Assembly: GCA_028280305.1 (NCBI GenBank)
Contig: JANQMC010000034.1
Location: forward strand, 62,001 to 126,000
Source of the DNA: Pelagibius sp.
GTDB lineage: Bacteria; Pseudomonadota; Alphaproteobacteria; Kiloniellales; Kiloniellaceae
Length of the DNA: 64,000 nt
Reading direction: 5' to 3'
In this document: positions 18,386-26,278 of the stretch, piece after piece
Layout of the letters: each line of letters opens with the position of its first letter
Numbering within the stretch: the first letter of the stretch is position 1
The notes under the pieces: model-generated
Database searches by the model: none
What the model saw: only the letters and a program-made list of their open reading frames with translations
Told to the model about the DNA's origin: nothing
Program-made: the position numbers and the translations under genes

Positions 18386-18467
18386 CGTGACGTTAGGTCG
18401 CTATGCGACAAGTTTTCCGAGGTGTTACGCTCCAACGAGGGTCATAGATGCCTTGGAGAAAGATGAG

Positions 18468-19151
18468 ATGAGACGCCTAGCTGCACCGCTGCGCAGGGTT
18501 TTCACGGCTGTGCTGGCGGCGTTACTGGCTTGGCCCTTGATGGCGGGCCCGGTCGCGGCGCATCCGCATGTTTGGATCGACTCCTATGTGCGCGTGATCT
18601 TTGACGGGAACGATCATGTCGTCGCACTGGAGATCGACTGGCGGTTTGACGAATTCTACAGCCTCTTTGCCATCGAGGGCCTGGACAAGAACGCGGACGG
18701 GAAACTGGAAGAGGCCGAGCTGAGACCCTTGGCCGAATTGAACATCACTTCCCTGGAAAGCTACCGCTACTTTACCTATGTAACGGTCGACGGTGCCGAT
18801 GCGGCCTATGGTGAGGTCCGCGAGTACAGTTCCAGCTTTGCGGAGGGGGAGGGTATTCTCAGTTTGCGCTTCGTGCTGCCCTTGACGGTGCCTGTCGATC
18901 CACGCAAGGCGGAGTTTTCCTTCACCAGTTATGACCCCAGTTTCTACATCTCGATTGAACCACGGCGGCAGGACGCCATCGAGCTTTCTGATGGCGCCCC
19001 GGAAGTCTGCGCGGTGCTGATGACCAGAGGCGCGGAGACTGAAACCTTGAATTTCTCCGATGCCGAACTTTTCGGCAATGCCCAGAGCATCGCCGCCCGC
19101 TTCGCCTCTCGCGCGGCACTCGACTGCAGCAGCCGAACGGTTACCCAATGA
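18468..19151 (+). CDS. DUF1007 family periplasmic protein
   Basis: The 227-residue protein has a signal peptide of about 30 residues ending VAAHPHVW; the HPHVWID start of the mature protein is the DUF1007 hallmark and a plausible metal-binding end. A perfect EF-hand-like loop, DKNADGKLEEAE, lies in the N-terminal third. DUF1007 proteins are nearly always coupled to NicO/RcnA-type nickel/cobalt transporters, and here the stop overlaps the transporter start by 4 bp. A periplasmic metal chaperone role is inferred. The ATG at 18468 has a GGAGAAAG site. Confidence 0.88.
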   Translation: MRRLAAPLRRVFTAVLAALLAWPLMAGPVAAHPHVWIDSYVRVIFDGNDHVVALEIDWRFDEFYSLFAIEGLDKNADGKLEEAELRPLAELNITSLESYRYFTYVTVDGADAAYGEVREYSSSFAEGEGILSLRFVLPLTVPVDPRKAEFSFTSYDPSFYISIEPRRQDAIELSDGAPEVCAVLMTRGAETETLNFSDAELFGNAQSIAARFASRAALDCSSRTVTQ

Positions 19152-20158
19152 AGGTTCTGGTTTACAGGTCCTTGGGTTTGACCGGCTTCTGCTTCCTGCT
19201 GTTGCTGACCTTGATCATCCTTTGGGATGGTTCGCCGACCGGGGTTCAAACCGCGTTGGTGCCACCGCCCGAGGCTTCCGGAGTACAGGCGCCGTCCGGC
19301 CCCTGGCAGGATTTGTTGGTGTACATCCATCAGGTGCAGGGTGACCTGCATCGCCGGCTGGCCGGCGCGGTGCGTGCCCTAAAAGGGGATGCTGCTGGCG
19401 AGGCTGCGCTTTTCCTGATTGTGCTCAGTTTCCTCTATGGGGTTTTCCATGCAGTCGGGCCCGGCCACGGCAAGGCGGTGATCTCCACCTATCTCCTGGC
19501 CAACGAGTCCGTTGTCCGGAGCGGCATAGCCCTGGCTTTCTTTGCGTCATTCGTCCAGGGCCTTACGGCGATCGCTCTGGTCGGGCTGTTGGCGGTGCTG
19601 CTCGACATGAGCGGCCTGCGGGTAAGCGCTTCGGTTGGTGTGCTGGAGAGTGCCAGCTATGCCCTGGTCGCCCTGGTTGGCTTCTGGCTCCTCTGGTCGC
19701 TTGTGCGGCCCCTATACACGCGCGGCAGAGACGCTAAGGGGAATGATGACGGTGCAGGCTGCGGTGGTTGCGGACACAACCACGCACCGGACCCGGCACT
19801 GCTGTCTCGCCAAGGTTTGTCGTCAAAAGGCTGGGGTATCGTCACCGCCGTCGGTCTGCGGCCCTGCAGCGGGGCCGTCCTGGTGTTGTTGTTCGCCCTG
19901 GCGCAGGATGTTTTTGCCGCGGGTGTCGCCGCCACCGCGGCGATGTCGCTTGGAACCGCGCTGACGGTCTCGGTGCTCGCTTTGCTGACGCTCTGGTCGA
20001 AGCGCCTGGCGATCGCGGCGGTGGGGCCGCGAAGTCACTTGGTCGATACCCTTTATCGCCTCCTTGGTTTCGGTGGTGCGGCGCTGTTGATCCTTCTGGG
20101 CGGTGCGCTTTTTGTCACATCCTTGCAGATGTCCAGCCCCCTTCAGGGGCCATTGTGA
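19148..20158 (+). CDS. NicO/RcnA-family nickel/cobalt transporter
   Basis: The 336-residue inner-membrane protein has the family motif HAVGPGHGK at about residues 101-109 and GLRPCSGAVLVL at about 235-246, in two bundles of three helices joined by a loop. That loop holds GCGGCGHNHAPD (about 202-213), a short Cys/His metal-binding stretch equivalent to the His-rich loop of RcnA. It probably exports nickel or cobalt; family members that import also exist. It is co-transcribed with the DUF1007 gene. No RcnR-like repressor is nearby. Confidence 0.88.
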   Translation: MKVLVYRSLGLTGFCFLLLLTLIILWDGSPTGVQTALVPPPEASGVQAPSGPWQDLLVYIHQVQGDLHRRLAGAVRALKGDAAGEAALFLIVLSFLYGVFHAVGPGHGKAVISTYLLANESVVRSGIALAFFASFVQGLTAIALVGLLAVLLDMSGLRVSASVGVLESASYALVALVGFWLLWSLVRPLYTRGRDAKGNDDGAGCGGCGHNHAPDPALLSRQGLSSKGWGIVTAVGLRPCSGAVLVLLFALAQDVFAAGVAATAAMSLGTALTVSVLALLTLWSKRLAIAAVGPRSHLVDTLYRLLGFGGAALLILLGGALFVTSLQMSSPLQGPL

Positions 20159-20359
20159 GCATTAAGGTGCTGTTTTAGATAAATAAATCTCAATTTTCTC
20201 CTTCTGTGGTAATCCTCACAGACCCTTCCTTGTATGAGCTTTAGCTTCTTCGTTAACGGACGTTGGTCCTGACCGCCCCGGGGGGGCGGATCCGTTGGAC
20301 CGGGGAAGCTTTTGTCGAGCCGAGGGGTTGGTGGGCGAAAGGGAAGGGAGAGCACCGTT

Positions 20360-21085
20360 ATGTCTGAAGTCAATACGCTACTGGTAGGGCGCAATCGCCT
20401 GTTCCTCGAAGGGCTGAAGAGCCTGTTGAGAGGAAGTTCCTTCAACGTTTGCAGCGAGCTGACCAGCGTTTCGGCGCTGGGCGAAGTTGCCGATGCGGAG
20501 GATCTGGAACTGATCCTCATCGAACTGCGCGGTGAGGTTTCCCTGCTGGTTGACGATCTGCGCCAGTTGCAGAACGAACTGCCGAATACGCCCATCGTGG
20601 TTCTCACCGACGAGAGAGACCCGCGGACATTGGCCGCCTGCCTGAACGCCGGCGCCGATGCCTTCCTGCTGAAGGACATTTCTCTGGAGGCGCTGATCCA
20701 TTCGCTGAAGCTGGCCATGATGGGCCAGAAGGTGATGCCGACGGATCTTGCCACAGCCCTGATCAACGGGGCCGTGGGTGTTGCGCCGGTCGGCGACAAG
20801 CGCATCGAGGAGTACGGCCTCTCCGACCGCGAGCAGGAGATTCTGCGCTGCCTTGTTTACGGCGACGCCAACAAGGTGATTGCCAATCGCCTCGACATCA
20901 CCGAGGCGACGGTGAAGGTGCACATGAAGAGCCTGCTGCGCAAGATCAAGGCAGGCAACCGGACGCAGGCGGCAATCTGGGCGCTGAATCACGGAATGGC
21001 CCCGGGTCTGCCTTTCGGAGGTGGGGCCGAGCCTATGTTTCCCGCTGCCAGCGGGGCGCCGGCCCTTTCTCAACTGACCGGCTGA
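20360..21085 (+). CDS. LuxR/NarL-type regulator with degenerate receiver domain
   Basis: The 241-residue protein has a NarL-like layout: an N-terminal receiver-like domain and a C-terminal GerE/LuxR HTH (LSDREQEILRCLVYG, NRLDITEATVKVHMKSLLRKI). The receiver lacks key residues: the acidic pair is replaced by Gly10-Arg11, and the position of the phospho-Asp appears to be Glu55 in LILIELRG, while Thr83 and Lys105 are kept. It may be constitutively active or respond to something other than phosphorylation. A Gly/Pro/Ala-rich tail follows the HTH. It faces the secreted-protein and CsgG-like genes downstream. Start at 20360 has GGGAGAG upstream. Confidence 0.88.
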   Translation: MSEVNTLLVGRNRLFLEGLKSLLRGSSFNVCSELTSVSALGEVADAEDLELILIELRGEVSLLVDDLRQLQNELPNTPIVVLTDERDPRTLAACLNAGADAFLLKDISLEALIHSLKLAMMGQKVMPTDLATALINGAVGVAPVGDKRIEEYGLSDREQEILRCLVYGDANKVIANRLDITEATVKVHMKSLLRKIKAGNRTQAAIWALNHGMAPGLPFGGGAEPMFPAASGAPALSQLTG

Positions 21086-21185
21086 GGCACCAGGTTTCGG
21101 TGTTCTGGGCCTGCCGGAGCATCCCTTGAAACAAGGTCCTTTTTGAGGGGCCTTGGGACCCGGCAGCCGATGCCTCTTCCATTCC

Positions 21186-21230
21186 ACCGACGGTGGGCCC
21201 CGTGGCGGCCGACCGTCGGTTTCCTTTTTC
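21186..21230 (+). terminator. Rho-independent terminator after the LuxR-type gene
   Basis: accgacggt (21186-21194) pairs with accgtcggt (21212-21220) and is followed by ttcctttttc. It lies about 100 bp past the regulator stop. Confidence 0.75.
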
Positions 21231-21295
21231 CGCCGGGCCCGGGTTCCGGCCCGGTCCTTTTTCCCGATGCTAGAATCCTTCACATTTTGACGGCA

Positions 21296-21365
21296 CCGGC
21301 CCGCTCCCCCTCCCGGCCACCCATAGGATACTGGCGTTGGGTGGCCGGGAGGGGGAGCGGGCCGG
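21296..21365. terminator. Perfect 28-bp inverted repeat between convergent genes
   Basis: Two perfectly complementary 28-nt arms (21296-21323 and 21338-21365) flank a 14-nt loop. The stem is almost pure G/C and is not followed by a T-run on either strand. It sits between the LuxR-type gene and the convergent secreted-protein gene whose stop is at 21394, so a bidirectional transcription barrier is the simplest reading. Confidence 0.65.
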
Positions 21366-21393
21366 AACCGCTTCGACGCAAGTCGAAAACGCC

Positions 21394-21969
21394 CTAGCCC
21401 CCGACCTGTGCCGTCCAGGCGTCGATCGAACTGCCGCTGCCTGGATAGATCACCACAGCCCCCCTGCCGGAGCCTGCCGACACCATGTTGGTCCAGGCGG
21501 CGATGGTGGCGGAGGTGCGCAGACTCGACAGAAAGCTGGGTGTGGAGGATCCGCCGCCGCTTTTCGGTGCGAAGAAGGGATTGAAGATGCCTGCGCCGTC
21601 AGCCGGGCTGCGCCGGAAGCTGCTGCCGCGCGCCGCAGCGCCCGGAATAAAGGGAGCGACCTGACCACTGACGATGGCGGTCGAACCCGGTCCTTCCGAG
21701 ACGTCGACCAAGGCGCCGTTCGCGCCGCGCCGCAGGTTGTCCGGGGTGAGACCCAGGATCTCCTGCTGCAGGATGGCTTGGCGGCCGGCGAAGCTCATGC
21801 CCACGCCGCCGCCGCTGTTGAATGAAAAAGGCCTGTTGTTCCACTGCGCTTCGGCCTCCGGCGCAACGCCCAGTGTTGCGATACCGATGAGGGCGGCGCC
21901 GAGGCTGTGGAGGGCCAATCGATAAGGCGACCGAAGCTGCCGATTCTGAGACTGCGGGCGGAAAGCCAT
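21394..21969 (-). CDS. Secreted protein of unknown function in the holdfast-like locus
   Basis: The 191-residue protein starts at an ATG with a TAGGAG site and carries a signal peptide ending EAEAQW. The mature part is Gly/Ser-rich with few charged residues (SFNSGGGVGMSF, SGGGSSTPSF) and one better ordered segment, AGRQAILQQEILGLTPDNL. I do not recognise the family. Low-complexity, Gly/Ser-rich exported proteins next to CsgG-like pores are often substrates or accessory factors of the pore; that role is inference. It is transcribed away from the CsgG-like operon, probably with the upstream regulator gene on the same strand. Confidence 0.7.
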   Translation of the reverse strand: MAFRPQSQNRQLRSPYRLALHSLGAALIGIATLGVAPEAEAQWNNRPFSFNSGGGVGMSFAGRQAILQQEILGLTPDNLRRGANGALVDVSEGPGSTAIVSGQVAPFIPGAAARGSSFRRSPADGAGIFNPFFAPKSGGGSSTPSFLSSLRTSATIAAWTNMVSAGSGRGAVVIYPGSGSSIDAWTAQVGG

Positions 21970-22128
21970 TCCCGGACTCCTATGGTGAGCGATAAGGGAC
22001 ACCACGGCGGCCGGTCGTTTTGCCGGTCCAAGGAGCAAGCGGAAGACCGCTATGGCGTGTAACTTATCACTTTCGGGGAATGGCGGCGCAATTCAACGCG
22101 CCAGAAGAGGTAATACCCCCTTATAGCT

Positions 22129-22875
22129 TCAGGACCAGTCGTCCGGCCCCTGGCCTGGCGCGCCATTGGAGGTAGGCACGGTATCGTCTTCTCCGAAAGC
22201 GGCTTTCTGCTGAAGACTTTCCTGAAGCGGCAGCAGAACCGTTGCCGCCAGCACGGCCGCTTCGGTCCGGTTGCGGCATTCCAGCTTTACGAGGATGGAG
22301 CGGACCAGCGACTTCACGCGGGTTTCACTCTCGCCCAACTGTTCGGCGATGCTGCGGTTGCTGTCGCCATCGGCCAGCAGTTTGAGGATCGCCTGCTCAC
22401 CGTCGCTGAGGCGGCACAGCATGTCGAGATGACAGTAGGAGCCGCCGCCGTCTTCTCTTGTGGTTGGCAGAACCGAATAGCCCTCACGGGCAAGACAGAG
22501 ACTCTCCTCCAGATATTTCAGGCCGGCCTCGAGAAGAATCAGACCGTCTGCCCGCCGCGCCAGATCGCCCAGGTGGGCGCATTTGGATTCCGGTACCGCC
22601 AGCAGCACCCGAGTCTTTTCTCCCGACCAACGTCCGATCTGTTGCTCCAGACGCCCGAGCCGGTTGCCGTCGTCCACCGCCAGGATCAGGTAATCGGCTT
22701 CCGGCTCGCCCAGTCCATTGGAGGGAAAGATGCAGATGTCGCCGACGCGCGTGTTCGGGACGCGGCGCAGCGCTTCCAAAAGGGGAGCGGTGTCGACGCC
22801 CGATGCCAACAATGCGCAACGTTGGTTGTCGGTCATGCTGCCTCTCTTCATCTGTTGAGTGTTTTGTTCGAACAT
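22129..22875 (-). CDS. LuxR-type regulator with non-canonical receiver-like domain
   Basis: The protein of about 248 residues ends in a GerE-type HTH (LSDGEQAILKLLADGDSNRSIAEQL, then VKSLVRSILVKL). The N-terminal about 130 residues resemble a receiver in size and pattern (ADYLILAVDDGN, TRVLLAVPES, ADGLILLEAGLKYLEES) but without an obvious phospho-Asp arrangement. This parallels the regulator at 20360, and the two flank the same secreted-protein gene. CsgD-type regulators of curli also have atypical receivers. The ATG at 22875 has GGAGG nine bases upstream; an ATG at 22836 also has a usable site. Confidence 0.82.
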   Translation of the reverse strand: MFEQNTQQMKRGSMTDNQRCALLASGVDTAPLLEALRRVPNTRVGDICIFPSNGLGEPEADYLILAVDDGNRLGRLEQQIGRWSGEKTRVLLAVPESKCAHLGDLARRADGLILLEAGLKYLEESLCLAREGYSVLPTTREDGGGSYCHLDMLCRLSDGEQAILKLLADGDSNRSIAEQLGESETRVKSLVRSILVKLECRNRTEAAVLAATVLLPLQESLQQKAAFGEDDTVPTSNGAPGQGPDDWS

Positions 22876-23204
22876 GGCGGTGAACCTCCAGGATGCCGTG
22901 TCATGGCGCGGTCTCTGCCCATTTTCCCGAGCTTTGCGCCACAATTTCCCGGAGACTAGCACGGAGCTTTCCCACATTCTTTCGCGCAGGCATAGTAATA
23001 CTTTGGTATAGGGTGGTAATACAGAGGTGTCGAATATCTATATAGTTACCCATCTTTGAAAGTATTAATTCAGTTTTATTTTAATACATCCCTTCGCTCA
23101 CTTTATTATTTAAATAGATTCCGTACCATCCCTGAACATTGATCCCGCGCCAAGACAGCGGCGGGCGGATCGATGGAGACAGATCGATGCATAGGGGATG
23201 GAAC
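22876..23204. promoter_or_regulatory. AT-rich divergent control region of the CsgG-like operon
   Basis: About 330 bp separate the minus-strand regulator from the plus-strand lipoprotein gene. 22980-23130 is strikingly AT-rich compared with the rest of the window and contains two copies of a (a/g)gtaatac motif (22994 and 23015). A third, ggtaatacc, lies at 22109 beyond the 3' end of the regulator, upstream of the secreted-protein gene. The repeated motif is a candidate binding site for one of the two LuxR-type regulators. Confidence 0.5.
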
Positions 23205-24035
23205 ATGCGAGCAAGAGCTTGCGCCTACGTAGTTGCGGCCGGAATGGCGCTTTCGGCCTGTGCCGGACCACCGTTTCCCGATACCGGAGTGGCGCCGGTC
23301 TTCAGTTTCCCGGTTACCAGCAATCACACGCCTTATAGCCAGTGCCTCAGCGGCCTGGCCGATACGCCGGGGGCCAATCTGCCGGTCTTCTCGGTCGGCG
23401 AGGTGGCCGACAAGACCGGGCAGGTGAACTACGACGACAACGGTCATGCCCTCAGCCAGGGCGTTTCCGAGATGATGATTTCCGCCCTTTGGAAAACCCG
23501 CAAGGCGCGGCTCATAGAGCGCCTGGATCTGCGGATTCCCCTGGCGGAGATGAAGCTCTCCGAACAGGGGCGGCTGGGCCGCGGCCTGACGGAATACGAG
23601 TTGCCGGCCAGCGATTTCATCGTCGTCGGCGCGCTCACGGAACTGAACTACAACATCACTTCCGGCGGTGCGCGCCTCTTCGTCAATGGGATTGGCGGCG
23701 GCGGGCGCACGGTGGTGATCAACGTTGCGCTGGACCTGCGTGTGGTCAACGCGCGCAACTTCTCGGTTGCCTATGCGACCTCGCTGCAAAAGCAGATTTA
23801 CGGCTTCGAAGTGGAGGCCAACGTCTTCCGCTTCTTCGGCAATACCCTCATTGAATTTGACGCTGGAATGATCCGCAACGAGCCGTTGCAACTTGGCGTC
23901 AGATCCGTCGTGGAGATGGGTGTCTACCTTCTTATGACGGACTTTCTGGGTCTGCCCGCGATCCAAGGCTGCGATCTCGTGGAGACCGATCACTTCGCTG
24001 GATACCTAAAGGAGATAGACGATGAAAGCGAATAA
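23205..24035 (+). CDS. CsgG/HfaB-family outer-membrane lipoprotein
   Basis: The protein (276 residues) has a lipoprotein signal with lipobox ALSAC at Cys19. It follows the CsgG fold: a VFSVGEVADKTG stretch, a helix (SEMMISALWKT), RLIERLDLRI, DFIVVGALTELNY, then a Gly-rich loop (GGARLFVNGIGGGG) and TVVINVALDLRVVNARN, where CsgG proteins form the pore hairpins. CsgG exports curli subunits, and HfaB, its alphaproteobacterial relative, exports the holdfast anchors HfaA and HfaD. The neighbours fit that role. An ATG at 23187 also has a fair site (GGAGA). It overlaps the next gene by 14 bp. Confidence 0.85.
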   Translation: MRARACAYVVAAGMALSACAGPPFPDTGVAPVFSFPVTSNHTPYSQCLSGLADTPGANLPVFSVGEVADKTGQVNYDDNGHALSQGVSEMMISALWKTRKARLIERLDLRIPLAEMKLSEQGRLGRGLTEYELPASDFIVVGALTELNYNITSGGARLFVNGIGGGGRTVVINVALDLRVVNARNFSVAYATSLQKQIYGFEVEANVFRFFGNTLIEFDAGMIRNEPLQLGVRSVVEMGVYLLMTDFLGLPAIQGCDLVETDHFAGYLKEIDDESE

Positions 24036-25152
24036 GTCTGTACTGCTCTGTGGAGCTGCGGTGGCCGCCCTCGGTCTTGCCGTGTCGCCTGCGGCGGCCT
24101 TCGATGAGGTCGACTGGCACTGGGATCTGGAAGTCATCGAGCACGTGACCAAGGATGTGGACATCGATGTCGATATCGATCCCGTCGGTTTGGTTCTGCT
24201 CGAAGATCTGCAGATCTACATCGGTGACGTGACGGCCGAATCCCAGGTTCGGGGGATTTACAACAACCAGCCGAACGAAGGTGGCGGCGTCGGTGCCGGT
24301 ACGGTCGACTTCACGGTCACCCTGGACGGCATGACCGACGACGAGACCGATCCCAGCACCGTTTCCGGTGTTGCCGATCTGAGCGGCGATCTGATGGGAA
24401 CCTCTTCCGATGTCTCCGGCACCCTCGACGAGGGTACCGACGATCTGGACGTGGTCATGACCTTCGAGGACATCCCGGTGGAGAACATCGAAATCGAGCC
24501 GACCGGCTCCTTCGATGCCCTCACCGAGCTGCCCGAGGTGGTCAGCACCGCAACGGCGATCGCCAACAACGTCAGCATCGACAGTGACGTGATGGTCGAG
24601 ATCCACGAAGGCCAGTATGTCTTCAACACGGGCGAGTTCGGCGACGATCCGAGCCCGACGCCGGTGCCGATCGGGCCGGGCGGCGACGGCATCAGCCTTG
24701 CGTCGATTGAAGACGGTGCGGACTTCGGCAACAACCGGAACGAGTTCCACGATGCGGCGGCGCTGCTGACCTTTGCTGCGCTCTTCAACGTGATCGAGCC
24801 GTCTGAGATCTCTGCGGTTTCGCAGGTCGATGACATCCTCAACGCTTCGGTTGACAGCGCCGCGACGGCGGTTGCCAACAACAAGGCGATCACCGTCGAC
24901 GCCAAGGTCGCCGATGACGCCGTGGTCATGGGCGACATCACCCAGTTCGCCTATGCCAACACCTCAGCCCTGTCCCAGGTCGGTTTCGGCGCCTGCGATC
25001 AGGAATGCGGCGGCATGGCCTATGGGGTTGAGGTCAACAACTACACCAATCTTGGTCAGTTGGACCGTCCCCTGGTGTCATCGGTCGCCACGGCCGTTGG
25101 CAACAACCTGTCCATCTCTGTCAGCACGCCTGAAATCGGCGGCGGCAGCTAA
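24022..25152 (+). CDS. Large secreted acidic repeat protein (HfaD-like position)
   Basis: The 376-residue protein has a signal peptide ending SPAAAF. The mature protein is very acidic, rich in Asp, Val and Thr. It contains three spaced copies of a motif of the form (A/V)TA(I/V)(A/G)NN followed by a beta strand: VSTATAIANNVSIDS, SAATAVANNKAITV and VATAVGNNLSISV. It is translationally coupled to the CsgG-like pore gene, so it is the prime candidate for its substrate, in the place of the holdfast anchor HfaD. Identity with HfaD itself is not established from sequence. Cys residues are few, with one pair in ACDQEC. Confidence 0.72.
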   Translation: MKANKSVLLCGAAVAALGLAVSPAAAFDEVDWHWDLEVIEHVTKDVDIDVDIDPVGLVLLEDLQIYIGDVTAESQVRGIYNNQPNEGGGVGAGTVDFTVTLDGMTDDETDPSTVSGVADLSGDLMGTSSDVSGTLDEGTDDLDVVMTFEDIPVENIEIEPTGSFDALTELPEVVSTATAIANNVSIDSDVMVEIHEGQYVFNTGEFGDDPSPTPVPIGPGGDGISLASIEDGADFGNNRNEFHDAAALLTFAALFNVIEPSEISAVSQVDDILNASVDSAATAVANNKAITVDAKVADDAVVMGDITQFAYANTSALSQVGFGACDQECGGMAYGVEVNNYTNLGQLDRPLVSSVATAVGNNLSISVSTPEIGGGS

Positions 25153-25178
25153 CCTTAAACCAGCCTACCGACCCCGGG

Positions 25179-25205
25179 GAGGGAGCAGAGTCATTCTGCT
25201 CCCTC
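25179..25205 (+). terminator. Hairpin between the two substrate genes
   Basis: gagggagcag and ctgctccctc pair perfectly around a 7-nt loop, enclosed by outer cccgggg/ccgggg segments. There is no T-run. It lies 27 bp after one secreted-protein gene and before the next, so partial termination or transcript processing could set their ratio. Confidence 0.55.
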
Positions 25206-25249
25206 ATCCCCCTCTCTCACCGGGGCCGCTTTGTTTTCAGGAGGTGGAG

Positions 25250-25690
25250 ATGAAACGGACTTTGATGCGCTTGACGATCGATGGTTTGACCCTGCTGGTC
25301 TATGCGGCCTTTGCCCTGGCGCTGGTAACGCGGCTGGCAGCCGATGCGTCGGCCCAGATGTATGAGCAGCCTTGGGGGTTCGCCGCACGCAACGGCGGCA
25401 ACATGGCCGTCGTCATGAAACAGGTCGAAGCCGGGCTGCTGGACGGCAACAGCGGCAGCTCAGCCGCAGCGGTGACCGGCAGCACGACCTTTCTGGTGTG
25501 CGGTGGGGAAGGCAGCGCGGGCGCCCGGGGCAATTCCTCCTGCATCATCCTCAACAACTCCGACGGCGCCCTCAGCATCGGCCAGGATGCGGTCGGCGAT
25601 CAGAACGCGGAAAGCACCACGACACAGACACAGAACAACGGCACCGACGAGGTCAGCGAGATTCTGGCGGGCGATACGGCCAGCCAGTAA
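25250..25690 (+). CDS. HfaA/curlin-like secreted protein
   Basis: The 146-residue protein has a long signal sequence ending ASAQMYEQPWGF. After a linker comes one stretch resembling a curlin repeat: SIGQDAVGDQNAESTTTQTQNN, with the Gln, Gly, Asn and Gln spacing of CsgA-like strands. HfaA of Caulobacter has a comparable size and a curlin-like part, and PWGF near the mature start also occurs in proteins of that kind as I remember them. Two Cys residues (VCGG, SCII) may form a disulphide. A strong AGGAGG-type site precedes the ATG, and a classic terminator follows. The call is moderate. Confidence 0.6.
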   Translation: MKRTLMRLTIDGLTLLVYAAFALALVTRLAADASAQMYEQPWGFAARNGGNMAVVMKQVEAGLLDGNSGSSAAAVTGSTTFLVCGGEGSAGARGNSSCIILNNSDGALSIGQDAVGDQNAESTTTQTQNNGTDEVSEILAGDTASQ

Positions 25691-25740
25691 CGAAACACAG
25701 CCCGGTTTCTGTTCCGGGGTTCTTCAAAAAGGAACTGAAC

Positions 25741-25770
25741 AACGGCGGCCTTCGGCCGCCGTTTTGTTTT
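25741..25770 (+). terminator. Rho-independent terminator of the CsgG-like operon
   Basis: aacggcggcc pairs perfectly with ggccgccgtt over a 3-nt loop and is followed by ttgtttttgtt. It ends the plus-strand operon 50 bp after the HfaA-like gene. Confidence 0.88.
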
Positions 25771-25772
25771 TG

Positions 25773-26264
25773 TTACTCGGATGGCAGTTGTGGAGAGGGT
25801 TGTGAAGCGCCGGCTGCCTGGTTCCGGCAGACCATCATCTCTGTCGGGCGGTCGGCGCCCGGCAGGCAAAGCGCTTGCAGGCCACAACGCCGGGAGGGTG
25901 GACTTGCGACGGGTGTCGGGGTGACTTCCGGAGCTTTGTGTTGGGTGCCGTGTTGGGTGCCGTTTTGGGCGCGCTGATAGGCCCGCAGCCTTTGGCGGCA
26001 GAGCGGTGTGGCCCGATCGTCGGTCTGGGCGAGTGCGTCCTGCAGCTCCCGGGGGGAGTTTGCATCAAAGGGCCCGTTTTGGCCCGCCGTGCTGCTGCCG
26101 GTCTCGCCTGTACCGCCACCACCGATCGCGTTCAAGGCCATGCCGGCGGCCCCGGCGAGGCCGGTCACGCAGCCGCCAAGAAAGAGCGGCGCCATTATCG
26201 CGAGAGCCAAGGCAGTGCCGCGCTTTGCGGACGCCCGTTTCGAGTCGCTGAGACTGCTGCGCAT
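25773..26264 (-). CDS. Small lipoprotein of unknown function
   Basis: The 163-residue protein begins with a lipoprotein signal (lipobox LGGC). It continues with a Gly/Ala-rich segment, a QLQ-like stretch ELQDALAQTDDR, then CRQRLRAYQRAQ and a Thr/Pro-rich tail holding three more cysteines (CGLQALC, MVCRN). I do not recognise the family. Its ATG at 26264 lies 15 bp downstream of the cytochrome stop, so the two are likely co-transcribed. An ORF reaching back to 26507 would overlap the cytochrome gene and is rejected. Its stop nearly abuts the terminator of the convergent operon. Confidence 0.6.
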   Translation of the reverse strand: MRSSLSDSKRASAKRGTALALAIMAPLFLGGCVTGLAGAAGMALNAIGGGGTGETGSSTAGQNGPFDANSPRELQDALAQTDDRATPLCRQRLRAYQRAQNGTQHGTQHKAPEVTPTPVASPPSRRCGLQALCLPGADRPTEMMVCRNQAAGASQPSPQLPSE

Positions 26265-26278
26265 CGCCGGAGGCGGGC

